Assembly: GCF_964019385.1 (NCBI RefSeq)
Contig: NC_088655.1
Location: 6,666,658 to 6,730,657 of the forward strand
DNA length: 64,000 nt
Source: Sycon ciliatum
Lineage: Eukaryota > Porifera > Calcarea > Leucosolenida > Sycettidae
Direction of reading: 5' to 3'
Of this stretch, positions 45,905 to 57,312 are shown piece by piece. The position numbers were made by a program, and so were the translations under genes. Positions within the stretch are counted from its first letter, which is position 1, and each line of letters starts with the position of its first letter. Under the pieces are notes generated by a model, which saw only the letters and a list, made by a program, of their open reading frames with translations, ran no database searches and was not told the DNA's origin.

Positions 45905-46426
45905 TATGGGACCTGCCCCACTGCCAGTGCCACCCAAAAAACGAAGACAAGCAAGTGGAAAAAAGTAATCATACAAAAAAACGCTGAGCCCCTCGGGACA
46001 GAATCACAAACACAGCATGCAACATGCCACGGAAAACCAGAAAACAGCGGACAATACAAGAAAAAAACGTACAGGACTCAATGGTGGGAGGGCGGGAAGA
46101 CTCCAAGCTAACACGAGGAATACAGGACCACGCTGTAACATGTGGCAACTGAGCACTATTGACAAAGCTCGAGCTTCGTGCTTCGCAGGCTCACTCGTTC
46201 ACCCCCGTCTGTTGGGGAGGGGGAGGGGCTGTATCCACGTCGTGAATCTGCCACTCTCCTTGGCGGTGCTCATTCTTCATCCTCAGTCAGTGGCTGCCCA
46301 ATAAGCCGGAATTACAAGTGGACCAGATGCCAAGGGCAGTGTGGGAGAGCGCACCTCTACAGTAATGTCAAGGCCGCCACCCAAAATTGGCATGCATGGC
46401 CACTTCCTCCAGCAACTGGCCAAGTA

Positions 46427-46928
46427 CAGTCAGACCTCGTTTATCCGGTCCTCGTTTATCCGGATCCCTCGCCATCCGGAAGAAAATCGCTGGTTACCGA
46501 TGTGCAGCATATGTCATGCATACAACATAACCAGACCTCGCGATCCGCATACCGGTGCATGATTTTGTGTACAAACTGGTTAAAATGTGTGCAAAAAGCT
46601 TCGTCGTATACGGTTGCATGTGGCTGGCTAGCGCTTGCAGAAGCTAGTATCAGGGAGTTGTACAAGCAAATGAGGTCCTTGACCTGCTGGGTGTATGCGG
46701 ACAGCACTCAGTTGCATGCACTTGTCATTTTCCTCACTTGTTTTACATACTGTGCACGCTAGTTGTACTGCATAGGACCCGTCTACATGTATGTACGATG
46801 TCATTGCTTTTGACATGTCACATGCAAATACATGCATATACAGTATGTGTGTTCAGTTATCCGGTTACCTAGCCTATCCGGATATTTTTGTGGAAAACAG
46901 ATGTGTGCGGTTAAGCAAGGTCTGACTG
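46427..46928. mobile_element. Tigger/pogo-like MITE, about 500 bp
   Basis: Left CAGTCAGACCTCGTTTATCC, right (reverse strand) CAGTCAGACCTTGCTTAACC, with subterminal TATCCGGAT pieces on both sides. TA precedes the left end; the right flank reads TG, a likely decayed TA. No transposase. Confidence 0.8.
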
Positions 46929-47104
46929 TGCATAAGATCCTCCCGCCAAACGGTCCGGCAAGTAAGTCACCCATGGCAGATCCCGACCAAAGCATGGCAG
47001 GGCGCCACGCCACTACCCCTGCTTTGAAGCAGAGATGTGAAGACAGTAGTAACACATAGTTTCTTTCACTCACCATACCAGCCAGCCCTGCTCTTGATTC
47101 CAAT

Positions 47105-47768
47105 ATGCCATGTATTCACACGTCCATCGATGTTGTCAGCTTTTCTAGACTGCTCACTGATCATTTAGGCAAGGCATTCTCTACCTTCGTGAGCGGGGGC
47201 TTAGAATCTGGATTCCGCATAGCCTTAGGCTTCATGGGTCGCCGTCAGACTGTGACGGACCCCAATCTTCCCTCATGTACCGAACATTCCTTGTACATAC
47301 TTGAGTATCTAGTATCCACACGCCCATTGCAGCACACTTCCCGCAACCGGTGAAACTACGGACAGTTCATGTCTATATAAATGCAGTGCGCAACATGAAT
47401 CTCGAAGCCACTCCACAACCGTGCCCGGTTGCGCCATCCTGACATATTTGACTGCCTATCCATGTGCCAATCACGTACTTTTCCGCTACGACTCTGGGAT
47501 ACTGCTGACTAGGCAGGAGCTGACAGAAGAGCTCCGACAGCTTCTTCCACTCACGGGAACATCTCATTCTCGCGATTACGATGGTCATTCGTTCTGCATC
47601 GGCACCACCACTACTGCAGCCATGGCGAGTACCTCTGACTGGTTAATCAGGGCAATGGTCCGATGGAGGAGCAACAGTGTCCTGCACTACGTCAAGACGA
47701 CCGACACAGACATGGCGCAGCTGACCCAAAAGCTGTCCGAGGTACAGCCGCATTGCAGAACACAATGA
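47105..47768 (+). mobile_element. Fossil DIRS/Ngaro-type retroelement pieces, plus strand
   Basis: A first piece (47105-47353) has FVSGGLESGFRIALGF, resembling the segment in front of the reverse transcriptase of DIRS-type elements. A second (47421-47768) has SDWLIRAMVRWRSNSVLHYV, the C-terminal region of tyrosine recombinases used by these elements. The parts between are missing. Old and broken, with several interruptions. Confidence 0.5.
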
Positions 47769-48339
47769 GGTATGTAAGAACCCGCCACGCGGGCACACAA
47801 CTCACACTGATGCATGTACCCACACACTTGCTTAGACCAGCTGCCGATTGCTTGGAACAGCATGGCAATTTGCTCTGCTGAGATCATGCTGACAGACTGC
47901 GCTGATAGCAACAGCAGCGTCATTCAAGTGCGTGCATTGCAATATGTCACAGCTTAGCATGGAGGCTGGGCAAACATGGGCAAGCTATCTTCTCTCATCT
48001 GGCAATCTACCACGCCCTTCGACCATCACACTCATGCGCCCACACTCATGCCCCTAACGGACATCGCACTTTGCGCGAGGGCGATCCACATTCCGTCCAC
48101 TTCATGGGCTGCCCTTCGTGCGAGGAATATCATGCATACCATCATATGAGCCGTCCACACTCTGCCCATTTCATGGGTGCCTACTTCATGGGCTGCATCT
48201 CGTGCGCGGATAATCCTACACATGATAATCACATGCCAGATTCTGTTGCCCTGCACTCCATGAATCCTCCATACATTGTGTGTTCCCCACTGGTCTTCAA
48301 TAGCGAGTGCATGCGTGATAACAGGGGACAAAGCAAGCA

Positions 48340-48448
48340 AAAACGTCCAGGACCCAAGGGAGGGAGGGTGGGTGGGAACATTCCAGGCTAAACCGTGGAA
48401 CACAGGACCATGATGGCAGATGAGAGAGAGAGAGAGAGAGAGAGAGAG
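48340..48448. repeat. Small dispersed repeat plus (GA)n run
   Basis: AACGTCCAGGACCCAAGGGA to GGAACACAGGACCATGATGG resembles 46066-46135 and, less closely, 51195-51275. Pure GA follows at 48422-48448. It may be a terminal piece of the DIRS-like fossils nearby. Confidence 0.5.
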
Positions 48449-48576
48449 TTGCGCAGTGGGAGAGCAACAGTGCTCAACAGAAAAGGGTGAGTTAAAAATA
48501 AGTTTTTACACTCCTTTGCTATGCTCAGCCCTGAAAAGAAACATTTGTTTCACTCACATAGCAACCGGTTAGTGGT

Positions 48577-49570
48577 CTACCAGAGAATGTACTCACGAAG
48601 CAAAGGACAGTCAGGCGGAAGCAATGTGTGTGGATACAGAAAGAGAGTTGTGCTGTGAGTCCGCGATATACTTATCCATGGGGGACGCGGACCTCCAACC
48701 GCCGTGCCATTGTAGCAGTCTGTCCACAATGCCCGAGTTAGCTGCGGCTGTCGCACCACCTGATCGAAGGCTGAGGAGACGTATGGTGTCATGTCAGTCT
48801 GGGTGCGGCCCACAAGCAACTTGAGGATTCCCGTGGCTCTGCTGGAGCTCATGGTGCTGCGCACGCCTGGCCCAGAGCAGGCGGAGGTTACTTTTTCCTG
48901 TACATGTTGGCCGGGTGAATGTCTTCCTTGATGGAGAAATCTCTCTGTTATGTAGACCGGACATGGCATGGAGCCGGTGAATTGGCGAGCGACCAGAATC
49001 ACGTCCCCTGCTTCAGTTAGTCCTTCTTGCGACTTGGCAGGTGCACGGACATATGTGTCGGGGTAGAATCCAGCGAGGACACCACGAGATGATGCAAGTC
49101 GTCCCAGGGTAGTAGGAAAAGACAAAATTTAATCATGGTGGTATATTGCAGATCCCCCAGTGACGCCTCTGGTTGGGCCAGGGTGGACATCAGCTGGCGG
49201 ACCAAGGACTGTGAGATCCGAGTGCGGCGGGGGACGGGACGAGCACAGAGACGGCGAGTGGCGACTTGCAGTTACGTGATGACTGGTTCCGCGATCGGAT
49301 CTGGGTGACCAGTCTTACGGTGCAACCAACATATAGCCACACAGCCTTGTCAGACAGGGGCAAACATAGCGGCTTGTTGGATGTAACTCGCTAGGTATAA
49401 CTACACGTGTACTGTGCAAGCTGGGAAAGGGGTGAATCCGGCCCCAGAAGCTCACGTATGCCAGCGACCGAATGCTTGAAGATATGCCCTGCCTGTAGAT
49501 GGTGCCACGTCACTCAGCAGGACGAACGGTAGAACGTTGACCAGGTGCTGAACGACTGGATTCTGTATGG
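48577..49570 (-). mobile_element. Fossil tyrosine-recombinase region, DIRS/Ngaro type, minus strand
   Basis: Around 49560-49450 VLLSDVAPSTGRAYLQAF resembles the N-terminal core-binding part of a tyrosine recombinase. Around 49130-48900 AGDVILVARQFTGSMPCPVY resembles its central part. The order is right for one minus-strand gene. Broken, with several interruptions. It may belong with the gag/RT fossil at 52205-52990, the two being separated by later insertions. Confidence 0.45.
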
Positions 49571-50136
49571 ATGCTAGTTTCGCCCAGAAGGGGGAGGACG
49601 CTGAACAAGGCACATGCAAAACGCACGCACACACCCACACACCCAGGCACAGGAAAATGACACACGGGGGATCAGGTATATACAGACTTTGTGTTGCTCC
49701 TGTGAGTTTTGTCGGTGTTCTGTCCATGTATCGTGGGTTTCAGACTCCCCACCCGGTGCACTTTCCAGGGGTCTGACCTTCCTCTGTGTAATATCAAGAT
49801 TAGATAAACAAGAGTGTGCAACTCCTGGATGCGTTCGCCGATGGCGGAATTTTTTGTTGACGTAATCTTTTCTACGACGCATGCACTGCGAGTCTTTTGG
49901 AAAGTTTTGCCTCGTGCACTTGGCCGGGCTTTATATTACAAGGTCGGTGTCCAGCACGTGCTCTCACACTGCTCTGCGGCAAAATGTGCGTTTTTCTGGA
50001 AAACGGTGACGTCAACAAAAAGATTCCGCCGTGGGACGGGGTATCTGCAGAGTGTGCAGGAGAGATCCGGAGTTGCACAGTCTTGTTTATGTACTCTTGG
50101 TAAGATGCTTGCTGTGTACACTATGCGCTGTGTGAA
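49571..50136. other. No gene recognised
   Basis: Short frames on both strands and a CA-rich patch near 49625. Nothing identified. Confidence 0.4.
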
Positions 50137-50264
50137 TTGAGTAGGGAACTGGGGGTGAAAACCGCTGCACCGTCCGACCCAGGCGTCATGTTAACACGGC
50201 CTCACGCCTCATACCCTCATGCATACTGGCAAGCTGAGACAACCATTGTCAACATCACTGTACT

Positions 50265-51095
50265 TTGGGCTTCTCCCTCATCATCACTGCCTATCGGGCT
50301 TCTCCCTCCCTCATCATCACGGCCTATCGGGCTTCTCCCTCCCTCATCATCACTGCCCATCGGGCTTCTCCCTCCCTCATCATCACTGCCCATCGGGCGT
50401 CTCCCTCCCTCATCATCACTGCCCATCGGGCTACTCCCTCCCTCATCATCACTGCCCATCGAGCTTCTCCCTCCCTCATCATCACTGCTCATCGGGCGTC
50501 TCCCTCCCTCATCATCACTGCCTATCGGGCTTCTCCCTCCCTCATCATCACTGCCCATCGGGCTACTCCCTCCCTCATCATCACTGCCCATCGAGCTTCT
50601 CCCTCCCTCATCATCACTGCTCATCGGGCGTCTCCCTCCCTCATCATCACTGCCTATCGGGCTTCTCCCTCCCTCATCATCACTGCCCATCGGGCTTCTT
50701 CCTCAATTATCATCACTGCCTATCGGGCTTCTCCCTCCCTCATCATCACTGCCTATCGGGCTTCTCCCTCCCTCATCATCACTGCTTATCGGGCGTCTCC
50801 CTCCCTCATCATCACTGCTCATCGGGCGTCTCCCTCCCTCATCATCACTGCCTATCGGGCTTCTCCCTCCCTCATCATCACTGCTTATCGGGCGTCTCCC
50901 TCCCTCATCATCACTGCTCATCGGGCGTCTCCCTCCCTCATCATCACTGCCTATCGGGCTTCTCCCACCCTCATCATCACTGCCTATCGGGCTTCTCCCT
51001 CCCTCATCATCACTGCCCATTGGGCTTCTCCCTCCGTCATCATCACTGCCCATCGGGCTACTCCCTCCCTCATCATCCCTGCTCCTCGGGCATCT
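50265..51095. repeat. 33-bp minisatellite, about 25 units
   Basis: The unit is CTTCTCCCTCCCTCATCATC followed by ACTGCCTATCGGG, with variants TGCCCATC, TGCTCATC, GGGCGTC and GAGCTTC. The plus frame 50137-51111 repeats PPSSSLPIGLL; the minus frames repeat GSDDEGGRSPI. Open in several frames because 33 is a multiple of 3. No flanking domain supports translation. Confidence 0.95.
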
Positions 51096-51282
51096 CACTT
51101 CACATGGGTAAGGGTAAGTTCATTGAATTGGCAATTCACATGGAAAAACACTCTATACTAAAAAACGACAGAAACAGAACAGCATAGGCAGCAAGCACAA
51201 GAAAAACACACCAAGAGACAACAAAAGGCAGCCTGTCAGAGGGCGGACTACACATGGGAGGGAGGGGGGCAAGGTGATTTAA

Positions 51283-52200
51283 CCCTTTGCGTGCTGAGTA
51301 CGAGTTAACTCGCACTTTATGCATGACCTGATCCACTACGTACGAGTTAACTCGCAAAAAATTCGCGCGCTGTATCGCAGTGCATAGACCAGTGTACAAA
51401 CTGTCGTAACTTCGTCAAACATAAACGCATCGCGACAATCAATACACCGTTGGAAAGATCTTCACCTCATCTTTCCGGGGGTATACAGTTCTTCGCGATA
51501 GGATAAGAATTCATTGAGCGGCGACAAGATGAACACGGAAATCACGGCCCAGAGTGAACGCGCGCTGTATCGCAGTGCATAGATCAGTGTACAAACTTTC
51601 GTAACTTCGTCAAACATATTGATAAACGCATCGCGACAATCAATACACCGTTGGAAAGATCTTCACCTCATCTTTCCGGGGGTATAAAGTTCTTCGCGAT
51701 AGGATAAGAATTCATTGAGCGGCGACAAGATGAACACGGAAATCACAGCCCAGAGTGAACGCGAATTTTTTTGTTCATAACTTCTTTTTGTTGCAGAGCG
51801 TGCCAGGGGATTTCCCTTTTGGCACGGCGCATGCGTGATGGGCATCAAATGAAGCGCTTGGATCTGAGCTTTGCAGCGCAGTTTGAATTGTGAAAATCTG
51901 TTGAATTTGGGCAAGAAGCCGAACAAGAATGTGAATGAGTTGTTGTGCCGTTCCGAGGCACGGTGGAGTAATTCGGAGAGGACCTGGATGTGGCCCTGAT
52001 GTGTCTATGGAGCTGAGAGCTGCCAGGATGGATTCGCTTGGTCCTGATCTTTCCAACGAGCCCAGGACGATGAAAATCCATCAAGGTTGAGTGAAATCAG
52101 AATAAATTTTCGTTCGGAGCTGTGAGTGCATACTCCACCAAGAGAGTCAGTGCGCTGGACGGCCAGTGGATTGGAGAAAAGGGGCTCAGCATGCAAAGGG
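51283..52200. mobile_element. piggyBac-type MITE, 918 bp
   Basis: Ends CCCTTTGCGTGCTGAG and, on the reverse strand, CCCTTTGCATGCTGAG; target TTAA duplicated at 51279-51282 and 52201-52204, diagnostic for piggyBac. Inside, a segment of about 200 bp beginning GCGCTGTATCGCAGTGCATA is tandemly duplicated (about 51366-51561 and 51562-51764). No transposase frame. Confidence 0.85.
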
Positions 52201-52204
52201 TTAA

Positions 52205-52990
52205 AAAACAACTCAACTCAACTCTAAAATGAAAGTCGGCCGAATGCTTATTGAGGAAGCGGAGGTCTATAATCAACCTCAATTTTCCATTGCTTTTAGG
52301 GACCACGCCCAGCGGGATAATTACATGGATAGCATTTTCTCCCACAGGCCCCGAACGCAACAACAGAAGGATTAGGTCAGACTCAACACTGGAGTGATTG
52401 TTAGAAGATTTAGGTCACGCCCGGAACTGGGGCGGCGCGGGGCGGGGAGACAACACACAAAAAATAGCCATAGCGAATAATACATAAAACAAAATCTGAG
52501 GCACCAATATTTCCCCAAAATGCAATGGGGTGTAACAACCGCCCATGAACGTTACTGTCACAAGCACTTATCTCGTCAGACTCCAGCCAGTCCGGGAACT
52601 CATGCTCCGTCCATTCGTGGACGAGCTCCAGCAGTGGTTTGTGGTTGCTGAGTCCAGTGTGGTTGGCGACTACTGCCTCGGCCGAACTGGGGCAATGCCT
52701 ACTGACGTGACCCAACCTGCTGGCAGGTCCTGCAATGCGGGCCGCTGCCAGGGGTTCCGCTATCGTTGTCAAACAGTCCGTGGCCTGGTGGTCTTCGCTG
52801 GAATTGGGCGTTGTTGCCAATGTTGGATGCACGAACATTCCTACCTGGGTGTCGCATCTCAGGTAGGAACCGCTCCCTGGGTTGTAATTGCCTGAGCCGA
52901 TGACCTGTGGAGGCTGCATTGGCGAGTCTTTCGTCGTCTGCAGGGCTGTCACCTACGCTGCCCTCCTCGTAGACTCTCACTGTTTCCCAG
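52205..52990 (-). mobile_element. Fossil gag/RT remains, DIRS-like retroelement, minus strand
   Basis: Reading right to left, a zinc-knuckle-like nucleocapsid region (about 52740-52650) is followed by a reverse-transcriptase start with GVVPKSNGKLRLIIDLRFLN (about 52340-52260). This RT variant is typical of DIRS/Ngaro and related retroelements. The piggyBac MITE lies directly beside the RT piece and may have interrupted it. Old and broken, several interruptions; no terminal repeats identified. Confidence 0.5.
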
Positions 52991-53258
52991 TCAAAGGAAA
53001 CGGCTATTTCGAGTTGTTTCTGCCTTTACAGATTTATCAGTCCAGGCAGGCTCAGGAGGAGCTAGATGAGCCGCGGTTCCATGGTTGCGAGTGGACATTG
53101 GTATGTTGAAGTATTATTATTAGAAGGTTCTCCGCGTCGGCATAAATGCAATGTAGATATACACAGCATGTACAGCTTTCGCATAAGCCGAAGCGACAAC
53201 AGCCAAACAGGATATTGATAGCGATATAAAAACATATGCGATATAAAACGCGTGAGGC
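52991..53258. other. No gene recognised
   Basis: Short unique-looking stretch between fossil retroelement remains and a TIR element. Confidence 0.4.
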
Positions 53259-53829
53259 CACCCAGAATTAATTCGTTGTTTCGGGTCACCCGACCGACCG
53301 TCTTTTTTCACCCGACCGCAATTTTTTTAGTGCATGCAAATGGGCATGACTACAAGGTAGACTATGTACACACACGACCCAAAATATGTATAGCAGTCCA
53401 GACATCGACCTCAGAGTCAGAAGCAGCCTGCAGCACTTGGTGACGACGTTGTCTTCTACATTGTATCTCCGATTCGCAATCGGTCCTGAAACAGCATCAG
53501 CTCCGCCACTGCGTCGCTCATTGACAGAAGTTTTCAAGGACTTCCGTGAGAGCTGCTCGTCAGACTCGTTTGCCAGCGAGGCCAAGATCTGGTCCTGGAG
53601 GGGACGTGGCCCCGGACCTTGATCTGATGGGACAATGGCTACGCTGGATCGACTACAGTCAGATTTGATCGACTGGCTTGATGGAAAAAAGCTATTCAAT
53701 ATGCACAATTGTACATGCATACACCCCTGCCCGCAACTAAAATAAAAAATAAAATAAAAAATAAACCCGACCGTCCGACCCTGGTACGGATGAGTGAAGT
53801 GACCCGAAACAACAAATTAATTCTAGGTG
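53259..53829. mobile_element. TIR element, 571 bp
   Basis: The left CACCCAGAATTAATTCGTTG and right (reverse strand) CACCTAGAATTAATTTGTTG continue into TTTCGGGTCAC on both sides: about 33 bp of terminal inverted repeat. No clear TSD and no transposase. The interior frames are incidental. Confidence 0.7.
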
Positions 53830-53879
53830 CTTGCCTGACGAAAATAGAATACAAATAAAACAAGCAAACAAGCAGCTCA

Positions 53880-54867
53880 ACCGAGTTGAATTCAAATTTG
53901 CTGATCATTGCCAGGGACCCTCCGTGAGCAGTAACATATCTCTCTAGGATACGGCCGCAAAGGTAGCTCCACGCCCCGCGGTTCTGGGCGATGCTCCTCA
54001 GCTCCTCAAGATCCGCCGAGGTCTTGAGGGTCCTCCCAACCAGCTCGAGATGGTGTCTGAGCACGACAGCCAGAGTTGTGCCCCGCTTCCCCCTCCAGGT
54101 AGGCTCAGTGGATGGCTTGTAGTAGGAGCACATTGACAGGTTCGCCGGTGCACTCTGGTCCAGCCGCAGCACGTGCCCAAACAGACGCCAGCGGGCTCTC
54201 AGGACCGAGATACCAAGTGGTGTTGAGTTTGTCCTCTTGCACAGGGTGCTATTCTTGATTTTAGCTGGGTACCATATGCCAATAACCTTCGGCAGTTGTT
54301 GTCTATGGAACGCATCAACTCTATGCATAGCGCTGCCAGTGAGGCCCCAAGTCCCATTGTTGTAGCGCAGGACTGGTAAAATGAATGTTTTTGTATAGCC
54401 GTACTCTCAGCGATTCGTTTACAATGGAACCACATATCCATTATGCCCAGAGTCGGTGCAGGGCAGCCGTGGCGAGTTGCGTTCTCCGCGCAGCATCCTC
54501 GTGGTCACCAATGGTGAGGCGCCATTCCTCGCACATTCTGTCGTTGAGCCATATGATGTTTGTGAGTTCTGTTTTAGATTCATTGATGTTGAGGTCCCAG
54601 GCTTTGAGGCACTTTGCAATGTCGAGCAGGGGCTCTTGAATACATTTGCAGTCAGACGATCTAGATCGGGTCTTGCGCAGATAATCTTTCTCACCTCCCA
54701 AAGCGTTGCCTCCAGGTAGATAACGAATAGGACAGGTGATATGGAGTCACCCTGTGGTGTACCTCAGGTGGTCTGGAACTGCTCGCTCTTCCCTCCAGGT
54801 AACTGGACCTCTAGAGACGTGTTCCTGAGTAGCTAGGACATAATGGTGACCTCATCATTCTCAAGCA
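53880..54867 (-). pseudogene. LINE ORF2 remnant: reverse transcriptase and C-terminal part
   Basis: Minus strand, in order: GTPQGDSISPVLFVIYLEA (RT motif of non-LTR retrotransposons, 54765-54705), AKCLKAWDLNINESKTELTN (RT thumb-side motif, about 54610-54555), TIGDHEDAARRTQLATAA, then RVDAFHRQQLPKVIG and RARWRLFGHVLRLDQ (54320-54160), the C-terminal signature of one LINE clade. Stops near 54825 and 54772 and frame changes between these blocks show it is dead. The YADD catalytic box is not visible. The 5' part may include repeat C (54868-55590). Confidence 0.75.
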
Positions 54868-55590
54868 TGGCCAGCAATCGAGGACATCTGAGAGTTGTAA
54901 TTTTTGTACTCCTCCGAGGTGTGATTTTTGGCGTGCTGGGCCAAGCACAAGGAAGCTATCTGCAAAAAAACTGCAGAAAATGGTTGTTGTTTGATCCTTT
55001 GGTGTAATCTTTGTTTCTAGTCGAAGCTAGTTGCTGTTTGGAGCAGAAACGCTGAAATTGACTATTTTCTGCATGTACTCATTCATGTACTCATGTACTC
55101 AGGCATGCAGTCTCACTCGTATTTTAGCTGTTTTTCTGGAATGGATGCTGCTCTGCGCCCCTTGGTGAACATTTCCTGCGCTCGTGGAGCAGCTGAAAAG
55201 GACCACTGGTATGTCTGGCTCCTGGTTTGAAAGTGGAGAGTCGACTTTTGTGCCTTGAAAAAGGAGTAGAGAGCGATAAAGGTACGTCTGTGGCTTATTT
55301 TTGAGTGCTCCTCGTACATTTTTGATCATGATAGAAATTCTCAGACCAAAGTCAGATCAAAGTCAGCGCGATGATGGCCGTACAGTTTCCTTGTGGATTT
55401 TTTAGTTGTTTCATCTCATATCTATGTCAGTATCGTGATGGTGAAGTGGAGAGGGTGATTTTCTTCCTCTAGGCTTCGTTCGGCCGACTTTGCTTCGTCC
55501 TCGTTGAAAAGTGATCCTGAAAAAAGGATCGATTCGCAAAATTATGTTGATTTGCAATGTACGTGATGACATGCAATTGCTGGCTATGGA
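54868..55590 (-). repeat. Dispersed repeat C, copy 2
   Basis: Inverted copy of 17571-18288, starting at the shared GGCCAGCAATC/GTTGCTGGCC position. It directly precedes, on the minus strand, the LINE RT remnant, so it may be upstream LINE sequence. Confidence 0.75.
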
Positions 55591-56054
55591 AGCTAGCTAA
55601 TATAGTGAGCAAACGGTACCTGGATATTGTGTTGAACGCTTTCGACATGTCTTTGCCGAGCACGCGAAATGATTTCCTCACTCGTTGGCACCGTGCCGCC
55701 GTGCCGTGATCACCGTGCCGCGATCCATCTGTAAGACCAAACTACATTACTTAGCCACCCGCACTAGTACCAAGTGTTACCTTCACTGGAGGCAGAGGTA
55801 ACTGCAGTTGGATCCCGGGACGGTTACCTTGATGCCATCAATCCTTTTCGTCACCTTGTCCTCCCCCGCTTACTGAGGTGTGGTGAGCCCATAAGTTGGA
55901 TACTTTCAAGTCCACGCTAGTTTGCGGATTTCAGGGGTGTAGGCCGTTGGTCGGTTCAATAGCTAATTGAGTCATCTTTCCAAGATTCCTTTGGAGTTTC
56001 TCTCCCCTCCCCGGTGAGACTCACGTGACCAGTTTTGGCAGTGAGCAAGTACAA
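55591..56054. other. No gene recognised
   Basis: Unique-looking intron sequence between repeat C and the GT-rich tracts. Confidence 0.4.
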
Positions 56055-56078
56055 GTGTGTGTGTGTGTGTGTGCGTGT

Positions 56079-56163
<85 letters not shown>

Positions 56164-56241
56164 CACATGTGTATGCGGGAGTGTGCGTACATACTTGGAT
56201 GGGTATGTGCGTATTTGAGTGTGCTAGCCTGTGTGTTTCTT

Positions 56242-56274
<33 letters not shown>

Positions 56275-56286
56275 GTCTCTGTGTGT
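56055..56286. repeat. (GT)n microsatellite, compound
   Basis: Long GT runs with short GCGTG and TTTGTG interruptions. Open frames on both strands are repeat by-products. Confidence 0.97.
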
Positions 56287-56504
56287 GTAAAAGTAGAGAA
56301 AGAAAATGAAAAATAGGGATTCACTGGCCAGAAAAAGCCACTTCAATCAGCTGTGTGGTGGACACCAGGCTAAAATTAGTTGCGGTTAAATCATCATCCT
56401 TGCAAGCTGTTGAATGGTGTAATCCTAGCTCAATTTGCTATGTCTAACATAGCTGTTAGCTATCATCGCTTCCGTGATGATCGGCATGTCTGAGTTCTGA
56501 GTTC

Positions 56505-56862
56505 TGTGTGTGTGTGTGTGTGTGTGTATGTGTGTGTGTGCGTGCGTGTATGTGCGAGCATGCATATGTCCGTGTGTTTGTGTTTGTCTGTGTTTTTTGT
56601 GTGTTTGTGTGTGCGTGTGTTTGAACATGCTAGCATGTGTGTATCTTTATCTGTTTGTTTTGTTTGTTTGTGTGTTTGGTATGTGTATGTGTGTGTATAT
56701 GTGTGTATGTATCTGTATGTGTGTTTTTGTGTGTGTGCGGTGTGTGCGCACGCGCCTGTGTGAGTGTTTATGTGCATATGTGCGTGCAAAATATGTGTTT
56801 TAATGGTGTGTCTGTGTGGGCGTGTGTGTGTGTGTGGGCGTGTGTGCGTGTGTGTGTGTTTG

Positions 56863-56924
<62 letters not shown>

Positions 56925-56999
56925 CATGTCAGCGTGTGCGTATGTGCATGTATGTACGTACGTATCTGTGTGCTTGTTTGTGCGTGTGTGCACATTTGC
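56505..56999. repeat. (TG)n-rich tract upstream of an exon
   Basis: About 500 bp of interrupted TG repeats ending 15 bases before the splice acceptor of exon 3. It leaves only a short pyrimidine tract (TTTGCTCTTGC) for that acceptor. Confidence 0.95.
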
Positions 57000-57013
57000 T
57001 CTTGCATACTCAG

Positions 57014-57136
57014 GCTCTTCTGATACTGGCAGCATGCTACTATGGCAGCATTCATTGTGTCCAGTTTTTACTGTGGTGTAATCCGTCGCTCTTGCACGGC
57101 AAAGTTATGTTCAGTGTCGATAATGAGCCACGACAG
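57014..57136 (+). CDS. Ankyrin-repeat gene, exon 3
   Basis: Acceptor GCATACTCAG, 41 codons in phase 0, donor CAG/GTGAGT. It encodes ALLILAACYYGSIHCVQFLL then WCNPSLLHGKVMFSVDNEPR and Q. LAACYYGSIHCVQFLL fits the ankyrin helix pattern LHxAAxxGHxxxVxxLL, and joining it to PMTVM of exon 2 restores the missing start of the repeat. The second half (KVMFSVDNEPRQ) lengthens the loop before the next repeat, which starts in exon 4. Intron 2 (15.2 kb) and intron 3 (5.9 kb) flank it. Confidence 0.8.
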
Positions 57137-57312
57137 GTGAGTACTGGCCGAAGTGCTCGGCGTGAAACTGTTTGTTCTGATCACTGGTTTGTTTATTCTG
57201 ATAAACTGAGCACATGTTCATCCAGCGTCGCATTGCTGTCAAAGATGTTCCCAGAAAATTGCATGTTCCTCTCTTTGTAAATGTGGTGAACAATGCGCCT
57301 CAAAGCCATATA

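Noticed and set aside
50277-51080. Repeated CATCATCACTG as degenerate hammerhead cores
   Set aside because: Neither CTGATGA nor its complement with GAAA at the right distance; it is only the 33-bp minisatellite.
55956-57081. Cys/Val- and His/Thr-rich frames in the GT tracts
   Set aside because: Pure microsatellite translation on both strands; no flanking domain.
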